A stretch of 55,194 bases of DNA from Nitrospirota bacterium (GCA_013151555.1 JAADIA010000018.1:1-55194), one strand, 5' to 3'; positions 9,098 to 18,449 are shown, counted from the first letter of the stretch. The notes: generated from the sequence alone by a model not told the origin. A program made the numbers and translations.

Positions 9098-10351
9098 TTA
9101 TCTTAAAGGAGTAACGGTAAGAATCTTTCTGGCTTGCTCCGGATATGCAGCAATAAATTTCAACTCGTCGTTGGTAAGGGGTTTCTGGGTATGGACATTG
9201 GCATAACGGGCCAGCTCTAAGATTTTAGTAGCTTCCTCATCGTTTTTGAACTCTATCTCCAGCTTATCATAGACATTCCTAAATCCCTTGATACCCGCAT
9301 ATTCTCCGACGGTTATCTGCCGTCCCGTCTCTACTAACTCCGGTTCTCCCCGTCCTAGCTCCTCGTAATCATAAAGTTCATAATTCCGCCTGTCCTTAAG
9401 AGCTCCATCGGCATGAATTCCCGATTCATGGGCAAAGGCATTTTCCCCTACTCCCACCTGGTTTATCGGGAGAGGAACGCCAAAGGCATAGGAAGCATAT
9501 TTAGCAATTTTCCAGGCCCTGGAGAGGTCAATCCTTTCATCAAGGATATATTTATCATGGAGCCCACTGGACTTCTTGATCGCCAGAATCACCGAAACCA
9601 AATCAGCATTTCCGGCTCTCTCCCCCATCCCATTGATGGCTGTATTTATGTAGGTATCCACTCCCCCGTCTATTGCTCCCTTAGCTCCTGCCACTGAGCA
9701 AGCTACGGCCATTCCCAGATCGTTATGGCAGTGGATCTCTATCGGGAGATTCACCTCCTCCGCTAACATCTTTGCCCTCTGATAGATACTAAAAGGATCA
9801 TCGTAACCCAGAGTATCGCAATAGCGGAAACGGGTGGCTCCGTACTCTTTAGCTGTCCTGGCAAACCTGATAAGGTAATCATCATCAGTGCGAGAAGCAT
9901 CTTCAGCATTAACGCCGACAGTCTCTGCTCCCAATTCCTTAGCTTTCTCCAGGGATTGAATCATCATCTTAAGAACGTCTTCCCGGTTCTTTCTCCCTTG
10001 AAACTTCCCCAGAGTCATCTGCTTCGAAGTGGAGATGGAAAGATTCACATGTTTAAGTTTGGTAAGCTTAAAAGAATTCTCTACCTCCCTTTGAATCATC
10101 GGGCACCAGCCCTCCAAACGCATAGGCTTGATAACACCCATCTCCGCCAACTCTAAATTAGCATTAATATAACTTATCTCATGATGGGTATAAGGGAAAC
10201 CGAATTCACTCTGGAATACCCCCATCTCGTTAAGGAAGATATTTATCATTGTCTTCTCTAATTTAGCTAACCCTAATCGAGAAGTCTGCACCCCGTCTCT
10301 ATTAGTAACATCAACAAGGTATATTTTATTTTTCCTTTTTCCTTCACTCAT
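9098..10351 (-). CDS. Homocitrate / Re-citrate / isopropylmalate synthase family protein
   Basis: A DRE-TIM metallolyase of 417 residues. The metal and substrate motif is VTNRDGVQT near the N-terminus (instead of the DTTLRDGEQ of LeuA), with the HCHNDLGMA metal site and the HESGIHADG signature. It lacks the C-terminal leucine-regulatory domain of LeuA. The family condenses acetyl-CoA with an alpha-keto acid. The unusual N-terminal motif and the absence of leuBCD or nif neighbours make a homocitrate-synthase-like enzyme or the anaerobic Re-citrate synthase the leading options; sequence alone does not decide. AGAGAGGTAGAT supports the ATG start. It is last of the run lon-aminotransferase-serA-this gene. 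Confidence 0.85.
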   Translation of the reverse strand: MSEGKRKNKIYLVDVTNRDGVQTSRLGLAKLEKTMINIFLNEMGVFQSEFGFPYTHHEISYINANLELAEMGVIKPMRLEGWCPMIQREVENSFKLTKLKHVNLSISTSKQMTLGKFQGRKNREDVLKMMIQSLEKAKELGAETVGVNAEDASRTDDDYLIRFARTAKEYGATRFRYCDTLGYDDPFSIYQRAKMLAEEVNLPIEIHCHNDLGMAVACSVAGAKGAIDGGVDTYINTAINGMGERAGNADLVSVILAIKKSSGLHDKYILDERIDLSRAWKIAKYASYAFGVPLPINQVGVGENAFAHESGIHADGALKDRRNYELYDYEELGRGEPELVETGRQITVGEYAGIKGFRNVYDKLEIEFKNDEEATKILELARYANVHTQKPLTNDELKFIAAYPEQARKILTVTPLR

Positions 10352-10366
10352 ATCTACCTCTCTATG

Positions 10367-10476
10367 GGTCGCCGCGCCAGGATGTCTTGCAAACGCAGAG
10401 CAGTTATGCCACAGTCCGCCTCAGGCGGACGAGGAATAAGAAAGCCAAGCGAGCAAGACCCCGCCAGTAGGCGACC
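10367..10476. repeat. Three-tier nested inverted repeat
   Basis: Three perfect 7-bp arm pairs are nested inside one spacer: GGTCGCC (10367-10373) with GGCGACC (10470-10476); GTCTTGC (10384-10390) with GCAAGAC (10453-10459); and GTCCGCC (10414-10420) with GGCGGAC (10424-10430) around a TCA loop. Left and right internal spacers are near equal (10/10 and 23/22 bases). It fills almost all of the gap between serA and the synthase gene. Confidence 0.8.
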
Positions 10477-10478
10477 AC

Positions 10479-12059
10479 TCATAACTTCGCTAACCTAACT
10501 TGGAGAATTTCCTTTATCTCTTCTATATCCTTCAAGATCTTTTCGGAAACGGAACCATCCAGATTGAGAACAGTTAGTTCGTTTCCCCCTTTTGCCTTCC
10601 GGCCTAAAGTCATCGCAGCAATATTTATTCCTCCATCACCAAGAAGAGTTCCCAGCTTTCCGATGATCCCCGGCTTATCCTCATGGGAAGCAATAAGCAT
10701 ATACCCTCGGGGAACAGCATCCACATGAAAACCGTCCAGGCGAACAATTCGAGGATCCCGACGGCTAAAAAGGGTTCCGGACACCGATCCTTTATCCTGA
10801 GTGCTTTTCACCTCCAGGGAAATAAGACTGGCAAAGTCTTCCAGGGTATCGCTTGTCGTCTCCGTTACGCTAATTTCCCTTTCCTTGGCAATAACAGGAG
10901 CATTGACATAGTTGACGGCTTCTTTCAAGATAGGTTCTAAAAGACCTTTTAAAATAGCCGTCGTTATCGGGGCAAGGTCATAGTTGATAATCTCCCCACT
11001 GTACCTCACTCGCACGGCCAGAATACGGCCTTTTAAGAGTTGCGATTGGAGACGACCCAACTTTTCCGCTAATCCGAAATAAGGCTTTATTTCCTCATAA
11101 GCTTCCGGTTCAATGGAAGGAACATTAACAGCGTTACGGATAGTCCTTCCCTTAAGAACATCCACTATCTGATGAGCAATCTCTATAGCCACATTCCTCT
11201 GAGCTTCTTTAGTGGCCGCCCCGATATGAGGAGTAAGCACTAAATTATCCAGCTCCAGCAAAGGATTTTTATTCGGGGGTTCTTCCTCATAAACATCCAG
11301 GGCCGCTCCGGCAACCTTGCCGCTCTTCATTGCTTCGTAAAGAGCTTTCTCGTCGATAATTCCTCCCCGGGCACAGTTGATAATCCTCACCTCATCTTTC
11401 ATTAAGGCAAATTCCTTGCTTCCGATCAGATGCTTTGTCTCTTCGGTGAAAGGAGTATGGACAGTAATGTAGTCCGACCGGCGCAATAAGTCCTTCATCT
11501 CTACAAGCTCTACTTTCCATCTCTTAGCCGCTTCCGGAGAGAGAAAAGGATCACAGGCAATTGTTTGCATTCCTAAAGCCTGAACCCTCTTAGCTACCTC
11601 ACCCCCAATCCGCCCCAGCCCAACTATTCCCAGAACCTTTCCATGCACTTCTACCCCCATGAATCGTTTCCGGTCCCATTTGCCCTCTTTTAAAGAGATA
11701 TAAGCATGGGGAATATTTCGGGAAAGAGCTAAAAGTAAAGCAACGGTATGTTCCGCCGTAGAGATAGTATTTGCTCCGGGGCTGTTCATCACGATGATTC
11801 CGTTTTCAGTGGCAGCTTCTACATCTACATTATCCACTCCCACCCCGGCCCGGCCGACAACTTTCAGGTTCTTCGCCGCATTAATTAAATCCCTGGTTAC
11901 CTTAGTCCCACTCCTGATAATTAAGGCCTCGGCATCTTTGATCTTCTCTTTCAATTCTTCCAAGGGAAGCTTTACCGCAACTTCTACTTCAATGTCCTTT
12001 TCCTTCCTGAGAATTTCCAACCCTTCTTCAGCAAGAGGATCACTAACCAATATTTTCAT
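10479..12059 (-). CDS. serA: D-3-phosphoglycerate dehydrogenase
   Basis: The 526-residue length matches the long (type I) SerA. It oxidises 3-phosphoglycerate to 3-phosphohydroxypyruvate with NAD, the entry to serine synthesis. Visible are the Rossmann motif [13 protein letters not shown] (about 143-155), catalytic Arg in [10 protein letters not shown], Glu in VYEEEPP and His in [12 protein letters not shown]. An intervening ASB domain and a C-terminal ACT domain (about 455-526, [15 protein letters not shown]) allow serine feedback. GGAGAG precedes the ATG. It lies downstream of the class V aminotransferase, which probably does the next step. Confidence 0.97.
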   Translation of the reverse strand: MKILVSDPLAEEGLEILRKEKDIEVEVAVKLPLEELKEKIKDAEALIIRSGTKVTRDLINAAKNLKVVGRAGVGVDNVDVEAATENGIIVMNSPGANTISTAEHTVALLLALSRNIPHAYISLKEGKWDRKRFMGVEVHGKVLGIVGLGRIGGEVAKRVQALGMQTIACDPFLSPEAAKRWKVELVEMKDLLRRSDYITVHTPFTEETKHLIGSKEFALMKDEVRIINCARGGIIDEKALYEAMKSGKVAGAALDVYEEEPPNKNPLLELDNLVLTPHIGAATKEAQRNVAIEIAHQIVDVLKGRTIRNAVNVPSIEPEAYEEIKPYFGLAEKLGRLQSQLLKGRILAVRVRYSGEIINYDLAPITTAILKGLLEPILKEAVNYVNAPVIAKEREISVTETTSDTLEDFASLISLEVKSTQDKGSVSGTLFSRRDPRIVRLDGFHVDAVPRGYMLIASHEDKPGIIGKLGTLLGDGGINIAAMTLGRKAKGGNELTVLNLDGSVSEKILKDIEEIKEILQVRLAKL

Positions 12060-12075
12060 TTCTTTCTCTCCATGA

Positions 12076-12175
12076 CTTAAAATGCAGACTTTAGACTTCA
12101 GACCTTAGACTCCCAACCAAAAAAATCCTTTACTCTTGGGTCTATAATCTATTGTCTATAGTCTACTTCCGGTAG
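12076..12175. repeat. Intergenic word repeat C (AGACTTTAGACTTCAGAC type)
   Basis: The left half repeats AGACTT/TAGACT words and ends AGACTCCCAA; the right half begins TTGGGTCT and repeats GTCTATA/AGTCTA words, so the two halves can pair. It fills the serA-aminotransferase spacer. A relative lies at 51553-51615. Confidence 0.65.
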
Positions 12176-12178
12176 TTT

Positions 12179-13324
12179 TCATCCTTTGCTCTCCAACAGT
12201 ATTCTCTCTGCTGCTGCTACCCCACGGCCAAGCTCAACCTTATACCCCAATTCGGAGAGAACCATCTCCAGAGCAGACATAGCCAGGGTAACATCGAACT
12301 GACCCGCATAACCCAAATGAGCAATGCGGAAAATTTTTCCTTTGAGATGGGCCTGTCCTCCGGCAATGGTTACCCCCTGTTTTTCACGCATATTTTTAAC
12401 CAGGACGGTCCCATCAATTCCTTCCGGCACCTTCACTGCCGTCACGGCATTAGCCGGGGCTTGAGAAGCAAACAACTCCAGTCCTAAAGCAGTCACCCCG
12501 GCGCGAGTAGCTTCAGCCAGGCAAGCGTGCCTTTCCCAAACGTTTTCCAACCCCTCTTCCTTAATCATCTTCACCGCTTCCCGCAAGGCTATCACAAGGG
12601 AAACAGCCGGAGTAAACGGGTGGTCGTTTTTCTTCAGACTTATCCTGGTTTTCTCAAAACTGAGATAATATTTAGGGAGCTTTGATTCTCCAACTAACTT
12701 CCACCCCTTCTCGCTCAAACTGACAAACGCTAAGCCGGGAGGAATCATTAATCCTTTTTGGGACCCGGCTACGGTCACATCGACTTTCCAATCATCAGGT
12801 TTGAACTCCATTGCTCCCAGGCCGCTAATAGCATCGACTACCAGGACAGCTTCATGGTCCTTCACTACCGCCCCAATTCCTTTGATGTCATTAGCTACTC
12901 CCGTAGAAGTCTCACATAAAGTAGTAAAGACGGCTTTAATGTCTCCCTTTTCTTCCAATTTTCGGGCAATGTCTGCCGGCTCCACCGGGCTTCCCCATTC
13001 CACATCCAGAGGAATTACTTCTACCCCATAAGCTTCACCTATCTCTCCAAACCGTTCTCCGAACTTGCCTCCCCTGACCACCAAAATCTTATCGCCGGGA
13101 GAAAGAAGATTGGCTATAGTTCCCTCCATAGCACCTGTCCCTGAAGAAGTAAAGGTAAGGACCTCGTTCTCCGTCTGGAAGATATACTTCAACCCCTCAT
13201 TAACTTCCGAAAATATCTCTCTATATGCTGCGGTCCGGTGATGGATAATCGGTTGACTCATCGCCATCAACACTTCAGCAGGAACAGGCGTCGGCCCCGG
13301 CGCTAACAAATATTTCTTTTTCAT
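12179..13324 (-). CDS. Class V aminotransferase (alanine/serine-glyoxylate type), probable phosphoserine transaminase substitute
   Basis: A 381-residue PLP enzyme of fold type I. The N-terminus ([22 protein letters not shown]) is typical of alanine-glyoxylate/serine-pyruvate aminotransferases. Other landmarks are [11 protein letters not shown], the PLP aspartate in [10 protein letters not shown] and the Schiff-base lysine in VAGSQKGLM. Known family members use serine or alanine and glyoxylate. Next to serA, and with no serC in view, it may act on phosphohydroxypyruvate (inference). Its ATG overlaps the lon stop by 4 bp (ATGA), so it is translationally coupled to lon. Confidence 0.9.
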   Translation of the reverse strand: MKKKYLLAPGPTPVPAEVLMAMSQPIIHHRTAAYREIFSEVNEGLKYIFQTENEVLTFTSSGTGAMEGTIANLLSPGDKILVVRGGKFGERFGEIGEAYGVEVIPLDVEWGSPVEPADIARKLEEKGDIKAVFTTLCETSTGVANDIKGIGAVVKDHEAVLVVDAISGLGAMEFKPDDWKVDVTVAGSQKGLMIPPGLAFVSLSEKGWKLVGESKLPKYYLSFEKTRISLKKNDHPFTPAVSLVIALREAVKMIKEEGLENVWERHACLAEATRAGVTALGLELFASQAPANAVTAVKVPEGIDGTVLVKNMREKQGVTIAGGQAHLKGKIFRIAHLGYAGQFDVTLAMSALEMVLSELGYKVELGRGVAAAERILLESKG

Positions 13325-15708
13325 AGTTTTTCTTTTCTCCTTGAACTTTTAACTTTTAACTTTGAACTTTTAACTTTCTTTTTATTCTCAATAGCTATCT
13401 TAAGCACCTCGTCCATATTTTCCACGAAACGAAAATTCAGTTCCCGTTTAACATTCTTAGGAATCTCTTCCAAATCTTTTTTGTTCTCACCCGGCAAGAT
13501 AACGGTCTTCATTCCCACTCGATGAGCAGCTAAAACCTTATCCTTAACTCCCCCGACAGGCAAAACTTTACCTCGAAGGGTAATTTCCCCCGTCATGGCT
13601 ATATCCTTATGCACCGGCTTTCCCGTTAAAGCAGAGACTATCGCCGTAGCCATAGTAATCCCTGCTGAGGGGCCATCCTTGGGAATAGCTCCTTCCGGAA
13701 TATGAACATGAATATCAAGATTTTTATAAAAACTTTCCCCGATTTTTAAATTCTTGGCCCGGGAACGGATATAGCTGAGAGCTGCCTGAGCACTCTCTTG
13801 CATTACCTCTCCCAGTTTCCCCGTTAAAATAAGTTTTCCTTTTCCCTTCATAGTAGAGACTTCTGCCGCCATTATGTCCCCTCCCGCTTCCGTCCAGGCC
13901 AATCCCGTGGCTACCCCTACTTCGTTCTTTTCCTCGGCCTTAGTAAGATGATATTTAGGAGAGCCCAAATATTTAGATAAGTTCCGGGCAGTTATCTTAA
14001 TTTTATCCCTTTTCTTCTTTGCTTGAGCTACAACCTTGGCTACCTTGCGACAGATAGAGGCTATCTCTCTCTCCACATTTCTCACCCCCGCTTCCCGAGT
14101 ATAGCAACGGATGATTTGCCTGAGGGCAAGCGAAGAGATAGAAAGATCCTTTCCTTTCAACCCGTGAACCTTCAACTGTTTGGGAATTAAAAAAAGCTCC
14201 GCAATTTTAACTTTCTCCTCCTCCGTATAGCCGGGAAGATGAAGTATTTCCATCCGGTCCTGCAAAGGAGGGGGTATAGCCTGCTGAGTATTGGCAGTAG
14301 TGATAAAAAAGACATCGGACAAATCAAAATCAACTTCTAAATAATGGTCATTAAAAGCGTTATTCTGCTCCGGATCCAGAACCTCCAGGAGTGCCGCTGA
14401 AGGGTCTCCCCTGAAATCAACACTCATCTTATCCACTTCATCCATTAAAAATACGGGGTTCTTCGTCTTGGCCTTTTTCATGGACTGGATAATTCTTCCC
14501 GGCAAAGCCCCGATATAAGTTCTCCGATGGCCTCTTATCTCGGCTTCATCTCTTACCCCTCCCAAAGACATGCGAACAAAATTTCTTCCCAGAGCCCGGG
14601 AAACAGACTTAGCTAAAGAGGTCTTTCCTACTCCGGGAGGACCTACAAAACAAAGAATAGGACCTTTCATTTTCTTTACCAGTTTACGCACCGCTAAAAA
14701 CTCTAATATTCTTTCTTTGACCTTCTCTAATCCATAGTGGTCCTCGTTAAGAATCTTCTCGGCATTCTCAATGTTAAGGTTATCCTTGGTCTTCTTTGAC
14801 CAGGGCACAATGATTAACCAATCGATATAATTGCGGATAACCGTAGCTTCCGGAGAAGTCGGCATCATCCTGGAAAGACGATCCAATTCCGTGTTTGCTT
14901 TCTCTTCTGCCTCCTTAGGCATTTTAGCCTCAGCAATCTTCTTCCGGAGACTTTCTATCTCAACCGCATACTCGTCTTTTTTTCCCAATTCTTTTTCAAT
15001 GGCCTTAAGTTGTTCATGAAGGAAATAATCTTTTTGACTCTTTTCCACCTGTTTACGAACCTCGCCGAATATTTTCCTTTCAATCTGTAATATCTCTATT
15101 TCCATGCTTAAAATTGCCGTCAATTTCCGCAACCTCTCCTCCGGCAAGACTGTTTCCAGAACGAGTTGTTTATCCTCAATCTTCAGGGTAAGGTGAGATG
15201 CTACGGTATCCGCTAATCTTTCCGGATCATCAACGCTAGCTAAGGAATTAGCAACCTCATCCGATATCCGGGGATTCAACCTCACATAGTTATCAAATTG
15301 AGTCTTCACGGATCTCATCAAAGCTTCTATCTCAGGAGTATGTTTTATATCAACCTTTATTTCCTCAATCTCCACTTGAAAGAAAGGGGAAGAAGAGATA
15401 AACTGTTTGAGACGAGCCCGGAATATTCCTTCCACCAGCACCCGCGTAGAATTATCAGGAAGCTTAATAACCTGGAGGATTTCAGCTACCGTTCCCACTC
15501 GATGGATATCCGCTTCCGTAGGATCATTAACCTTAGCTTCCTTCTGAGCCGCAAGAAGAATCAGATGATCCTTCTCCATGGTTTTCTCTACCGCTTCCAG
15601 GGAAGATTCTCTCCCCACCAGGAGAGGAATCACCATGTGCGGGAAGACTACCACATCCCGCAATGGAAGCAAGGGCAAATTCTTGGATTTTTTTTTCGAG
15701 TTCTTCAT
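13321..15708 (-). CDS. lon: ATP-dependent protease La
   Basis: A 795-residue cytoplasmic AAA+ serine protease of normal length. It has an N-terminal substrate domain ([19 protein letters not shown]), coiled helix, Walker [10 protein letters not shown], Walker [10 protein letters not shown] and the C-terminal protease domain with catalytic Ser in KDGPSAGIT and Lys in [10 protein letters not shown]. It degrades misfolded and regulatory proteins. The last 20 or so residues ([17 protein letters not shown]) are not Lon-like: they are the translation of the spacer-type repeat at 13333-13381. It sits downstream of tig and clpP. No CIRCE-type heat-shock operator is visible in its 153-nt leader. Confidence 0.97.
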   Translation of the reverse strand: MKNSKKKSKNLPLLPLRDVVVFPHMVIPLLVGRESSLEAVEKTMEKDHLILLAAQKEAKVNDPTEADIHRVGTVAEILQVIKLPDNSTRVLVEGIFRARLKQFISSSPFFQVEIEEIKVDIKHTPEIEALMRSVKTQFDNYVRLNPRISDEVANSLASVDDPERLADTVASHLTLKIEDKQLVLETVLPEERLRKLTAILSMEIEILQIERKIFGEVRKQVEKSQKDYFLHEQLKAIEKELGKKDEYAVEIESLRKKIAEAKMPKEAEEKANTELDRLSRMMPTSPEATVIRNYIDWLIIVPWSKKTKDNLNIENAEKILNEDHYGLEKVKERILEFLAVRKLVKKMKGPILCFVGPPGVGKTSLAKSVSRALGRNFVRMSLGGVRDEAEIRGHRRTYIGALPGRIIQSMKKAKTKNPVFLMDEVDKMSVDFRGDPSAALLEVLDPEQNNAFNDHYLEVDFDLSDVFFITTANTQQAIPPPLQDRMEILHLPGYTEEEKVKIAELFLIPKQLKVHGLKGKDLSISSLALRQIIRCYTREAGVRNVEREIASICRKVAKVVAQAKKKRDKIKITARNLSKYLGSPKYHLTKAEEKNEVGVATGLAWTEAGGDIMAAEVSTMKGKGKLILTGKLGEVMQESAQAALSYIRSRAKNLKIGESFYKNLDIHVHIPEGAIPKDGPSAGITMATAIVSALTGKPVHKDIAMTGEITLRGKVLPVGGVKDKVLAAHRVGMKTVILPGENKKDLEEIPKNVKRELNFRFVENMDEVLKIAIENKKKVKSSKLKVKSSRRKEKL
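13333..13381. repeat. Word repeat A (AACTTTTAACTTTGAAC type) inside lon 3' end
   Basis: Tandem words AACTTTTAACTTTTAACTTT and GAACTTTTAACTTT on the plus strand encode the [14 protein letters not shown] tail of Lon on the minus strand. A diverged relative in opposite orientation lies at 18122-18160 between two tRNA genes. Confidence 0.65.
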
Positions 15709-15808
15709 TTATACCTTTCCCCAACTTTCTTCTGTAAATATCCAATCTGACGTAACCGGTTTATCCTTCGCGCTGTTCCCGCCAACGCTTTGTGACGGGA
15801 AAAATTCC

Positions 15809-15829
15809 GGTAAACTAACCAAGTTTACC
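15809..15829 (-). terminator. Possible intrinsic terminator after clpP
   Basis: A perfect 8-bp stem GGTAAACT/AGTTTACC with a 5-nt loop is followed on the minus strand by CGGAA and then five T. The T tract is displaced, so this may be a weak terminator or an operator ahead of lon. Confidence 0.4.
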
Positions 15830-15861
15830 TAAACAACGGTGGGCATACACCAGGAATAAGC

Positions 15862-16482
15862 CTACTTTCTGCGTCCAATTATCTCATCGATAATACCATA
15901 TTTTTCAGCCTGCTCAGCTGACAGGAAAAAGTCTCTATCTGTATCCTTTTGAATTTTCTCCAGTACTTGTCCCGTATGCTTGGCAAAAATCTCATTCAAC
16001 TCTTTCCGCAACCTGAGAATTTCCCGCGCCTGGATATCAATATCGGTCGCCTGCCCTTCTGCGCCCCCCATCGGCTGATGGAGAAGAACTCGAGTATGAG
16101 GCAAAGCTAATCTCTTCCCCTTAGCTCCCGCAGCTAATAACAAAGCTCCTCCGCTGGCAGCCTGGCCAACACAGATAGTGGAAATATCGGGTTTAACATA
16201 TTGCATAGTGTCATAGATCGCCAGCGTGGCTGTTACCGAACCACCGGGACTATTGACATAAAGATAAATATCCTTATTGGCATCTTCTGATTCCAGATAA
16301 AGAAGCTGGGATATGAGAATATTAGCTTCTAAATCCGAGATGACTGCCGAGCCGCCCCGGACCACCGTCATCGAACCACCCAAAAAGACTATTCTCTCTT
16401 TTAAAAGACGGTCGAAAATATCGTAATGGATTCTTCCTCTCCCATCATCTACCACTACTCCCGGCAATCTGTTCCACTCCAT
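15862..16482 (-). CDS. clpP: ATP-dependent Clp protease proteolytic subunit
   Basis: A 206-residue self-assembling serine protease that partners with a Clp ATPase. The catalytic triad is visible: Ser110 (GQAASGG), His135 (LLHQPMGG) and Asp174 ([10 protein letters not shown]). I chose the ATG at 16482 because AGGAGGTCAAAA precedes it; an upstream frame start at 16503 has no support. About ten extra residues (in [13 protein letters not shown], near 37-49) lie between the first strand and the DLEAN helix compared with E. coli ClpP, and the usual AASMGAFLL is AASGGALLL. Its own ATPase clpX, usually next door, is absent between clpP and lon. Confidence 0.95.
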   Translation of the reverse strand: MEWNRLPGVVVDDGRGRIHYDIFDRLLKERIVFLGGSMTVVRGGSAVISDLEANILISQLLYLESEDANKDIYLYVNSPGGSVTATLAIYDTMQYVKPDISTICVGQAASGGALLLAAGAKGKRLALPHTRVLLHQPMGGAEGQATDIDIQAREILRLRKELNEIFAKHTGQVLEKIQKDTDRDFFLSAEQAEKYGIIDEIIGRRK

Positions 16483-16510
16483 TTTTGACCTCCTATTCAG
16501 CATTAAGTTG

Positions 16511-16573
16511 TAAGGATTAAGAATTAAGCAAAAACTTAATCCTTAGAGCGAAGCGTCTTAATCCTTAATTCAG
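16511..16573. repeat. Intergenic word repeat G (AAGGATTAAG hairpin)
   Basis: AAGGATTAAG (16512-16521) pairs perfectly with CTTAATCCTT (16535-16544), with a second CTTAATCCTTAATTCAG at about 16557-16573. It fills the tig-clpP spacer. A fragment of the same word is seen at 37549-37566. Confidence 0.6.
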
Positions 16574-16575
16574 TA

Positions 16576-17880
16576 TTAGGGAACAATGATTCTCCCTCCG
16601 CCCGGTTTGCGAAACTTCTTCTCCTGGGGCATCAGCATCCTCACCTGATCCGGGGTAAGCACCAAAGGTTTCTCTTTCTCTTTCACCTCGGCCTGGTTTA
16701 TCAGAAAATCCAAAGTTTTCCTTCTTTTTATCCGATGAGCTAAATCTTCCCGATTTTCTTTGGTAAGAGAAATCTTGCTTTCTTCCGCCTCTTTCTTTAT
16801 TTCTTCCTCTGTCGCTACAATATTCTCTCTCCGGGAAATCTCCTCCAAAATCAGGGAGGACTTAACCTGTTTGATAGCCAGAGGCCGAAGTTTCTCCCGC
16901 AACTCGTTTTTCCCTTCCTCCTCATCCGAAGCCCGGGAGACGAGCATCAGATGATCAAGCTGCTCCTCGACCAAACGAGAAGGAAGTTCCATTTCATTCT
17001 CTTTTATTAGAAGATCAACTGCCTCACCCTGGAGCTTTCCTTCTTCTTCCTCCCGGGCCCGGGCTTCCAACTTATTCTTGATATCTTCCCGCAGCTCCGC
17101 CAGGCTATTGAACTCTCCCAGGTCCCGGGCAAACTCATCATCAACGATGAGAAGCCGACGTTCCTTGATTCCTTTCAGTTTAACCCGATAAAGCAGCTTC
17201 GCCGATGATTTCCCCTCCGGCAAGGGAACTTCTATTTCTTGCTCTTCATCCGCCTCCGGTAATTTACCAATCAGTTTCTCTTCAAATTCAGGAGGAAAGA
17301 CACCTGAACCCAGGCGGAAAAGATATCCTTCCGCACTTTGAAACGGCTTCTCATCAAGGAAGCTTTTAACATCGATCACTACCCAGTCATCCTTTTGCAC
17401 CGGACGACCTTCTACCGGAAGGAAGTCGGCATTCTCTTCCCGTTTCATCTCCAAAACTGCCTCTATTTCCTCGTTGCTAATTTCGATCCTTTCTCTTTCC
17501 AGAGACAACCCTTTATATTTCTTTACCTTCACGTCCGGCCAGGTCTCTATGGTAACCTGGAAAGAAAAAGGTTTTTTCTCTTCAGGGAGCTCTTCCCCAA
17601 CTTTCACATCCGGGTCACCCAAAGGAAAAATGTTTTTCTCCTTCACAGCTTCTGTATAAGCAACCGAAACGATTTTCTTCAAGGCCTCACTGGCGGCTAC
17701 TTCTCGAAAACGCTTTTTTAAAATGGGGAGAGGCACCTTTCCCTGTCGGAACCCATCCACCCGGGTTTCTCTTCCTAATTCCTTATAAGTTATTTCAAAT
17801 TGCCGGTCAACTTCTTCAGCCGAAACCTCGATCTTAAATTGCTGCTTACATTCGGGTAGTTTTTCTATTTCTATTTTCAT
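16576..17880 (-). CDS. tig: Trigger factor (ribosome-associated chaperone/PPIase)
   Basis: The 434-residue protein is of standard length. The N-terminal ribosome-binding domain carries VDGFRQGKVPLPILKKRF, equivalent to the GFRxGKxP signature. The FKBP-type domain is at about 155-245 (DWVVIDVKSFLDEKPF, LGSGVFPPEFE) and the C-terminal chaperone arms are helical. It binds at the ribosome exit tunnel and folds nascent chains. It is the first gene of the tig-clpP-lon run. GGGGGTGTT precedes the ATG. Confidence 0.95.
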   Translation of the reverse strand: MKIEIEKLPECKQQFKIEVSAEEVDRQFEITYKELGRETRVDGFRQGKVPLPILKKRFREVAASEALKKIVSVAYTEAVKEKNIFPLGDPDVKVGEELPEEKKPFSFQVTIETWPDVKVKKYKGLSLERERIEISNEEIEAVLEMKREENADFLPVEGRPVQKDDWVVIDVKSFLDEKPFQSAEGYLFRLGSGVFPPEFEEKLIGKLPEADEEQEIEVPLPEGKSSAKLLYRVKLKGIKERRLLIVDDEFARDLGEFNSLAELREDIKNKLEARAREEEEGKLQGEAVDLLIKENEMELPSRLVEEQLDHLMLVSRASDEEEGKNELREKLRPLAIKQVKSSLILEEISRRENIVATEEEIKKEAEESKISLTKENREDLAHRIKRRKTLDFLINQAEVKEKEKPLVLTPDQVRMLMPQEKKFRKPGGGRIIVP

Positions 17881-17891
17881 AACACCCCCAT

Positions 17892-18035
17892 AAAGACAGA
17901 AGTCAGAAAACAGATATCAGAAGCCAGAAAATAAAATTAGAAATAAAGGTTCTTCTAATCCCTAATCCCTGTTTTTTTGTTTTTTGTTTTTTGTTTTTTG
18001 TCTTTTGTTCTCTGTCTTCTGTCTTCTGTTTTCTA
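17892..18035. repeat. Intergenic word repeat B (AGACAGAAGTCAGAAAACAG type), inverted halves
   Basis: The left half (17892-17931) is built of ACAGAAG/CAGAAAAC words. The right half (about 17969-18035) is TTTTTTG iterations followed by CTGTCTTCTGTCTTCTG, the complementary words. It lies between tig and tRNA-Gly. A third copy (31797-31850) encodes the BatD N-terminus. Confidence 0.65.
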
Positions 18036-18044
18036 TCTTTGGAG

Positions 18045-18116
18045 AGCGGGTGATGGGGTTCGAACCCACGACATCTACCTTGGCAAGGTAGCGCTCTACC
18101 ACTGAGCTACACCCGC
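18045..18116 (-). tRNA. tRNA-Gly (anticodon GCC)
   Basis: The reverse strand folds as a full cloverleaf: acceptor GCGGGTG/CACCCGC, D arm AGCTCAGTGGTAGAGC, anticodon stem-loop CTACCTTGCCAAGGTAG with GCC, and T arm GTGGGTTCGAACCCCAT. CCA is not encoded (CTCC follows the discriminator T), so it must be added enzymatically. Confidence 0.95.
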
Positions 18117-18121
18117 AAATT

Positions 18122-18160
18122 ATAGTTAAAAGTTTAAGGTCGAAAGGTTAAAGTTATAAA
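18122..18160. repeat. Diverged word repeat A between tRNA genes
   Basis: AGTTAAAAGTTTAAGG...GGTTAAAGTTATAAAA shows the same AACTTT/TTAAAG words as the lon 3' repeat, in opposite orientation. Confidence 0.4.
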
Positions 18161-18172
18161 AACCTCTTCTCA

Positions 18173-18255
18173 TGGGCGGAAGAGGACTTGAACCTCCACG
18201 GATATTCTCCACGAGATCCTAAATCTCGCGCGTCTGCCAGTTCCGCCATCCGCCC
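18173..18255 (-). tRNA. tRNA-Leu (anticodon UAG)
   Basis: The reverse strand gives acceptor GGGCGGA/TCCGCCC, a D arm with TGGCGGAACTGGCAGACGC, anticodon loop TTTAGGA (UAG) on a CGAGA/TCTCG stem, a long variable arm as expected for class II tRNA, and T arm GAGGTTCAAGTCCTC. The discriminator is A; CCA is not encoded. Confidence 0.95.
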
Positions 18256-18265
18256 TGGAATCAAA

Positions 18266-18353
18266 GACAGGGGTCAGAGACCCGGGGTCAGTTTTCATAA
18301 AATACTACTCTGACCTCTAATCCCTCATCCCTGTTCCCTGATTACTGCTCCCT
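18266..18353. repeat. Intergenic word repeat H with hairpin between tRNA-Leu and tRNA-Lys
   Basis: GGTCAGAG (18272-18279) pairs with CTCTGACC (18308-18315). Flanking ACAGGGG and CCCTGTTCCCTG words can extend the pairing. The stretch holds no gene. Confidence 0.6.
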
Positions 18354-18362
18354 CATCATCAG

Positions 18363-18435
18363 TGCCCCCACCAGGGCTCGAACCTGGGACACCCTGATTA
18401 AGAGTCAGGTGCTCTCCCAACTGAGCTATAGGGGC
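18363..18435 (-). tRNA. tRNA-Lys (anticodon CUU)
   Basis: The reverse strand folds with acceptor GCCCCTA/TGGGGGC, D arm AGCTCAGTTGGGAGAGC, anticodon loop CTCTTAA (CUU) on CCTGA/TCAGG, and T arm CCAGGTTCGAGCCCTGG. Discriminator A; CCA is not encoded. It is the first of three tRNA genes read in the same direction. Confidence 0.95.
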
Positions 18436-18449
18436 TTAAAACCAAGGTT

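Noticed and set aside
15709-15861. clpX remnant or CIRCE operator between clpP and lon
   Set aside because: No reading frame resembling ClpX and no TTAGCACTC/GAGTGCTAA pair is present; only a small hairpin.
13333-18040. Tandem-looking words (AACTTTTAACTTT, TTTTTTGTTTTTTG, CTGTCTTCTG) as possible CRISPR arrays
   Set aside because: Units are 7-10 bases, run without spacers and vary; there are no 25-40 base repeats with unique spacers and no cas genes nearby.
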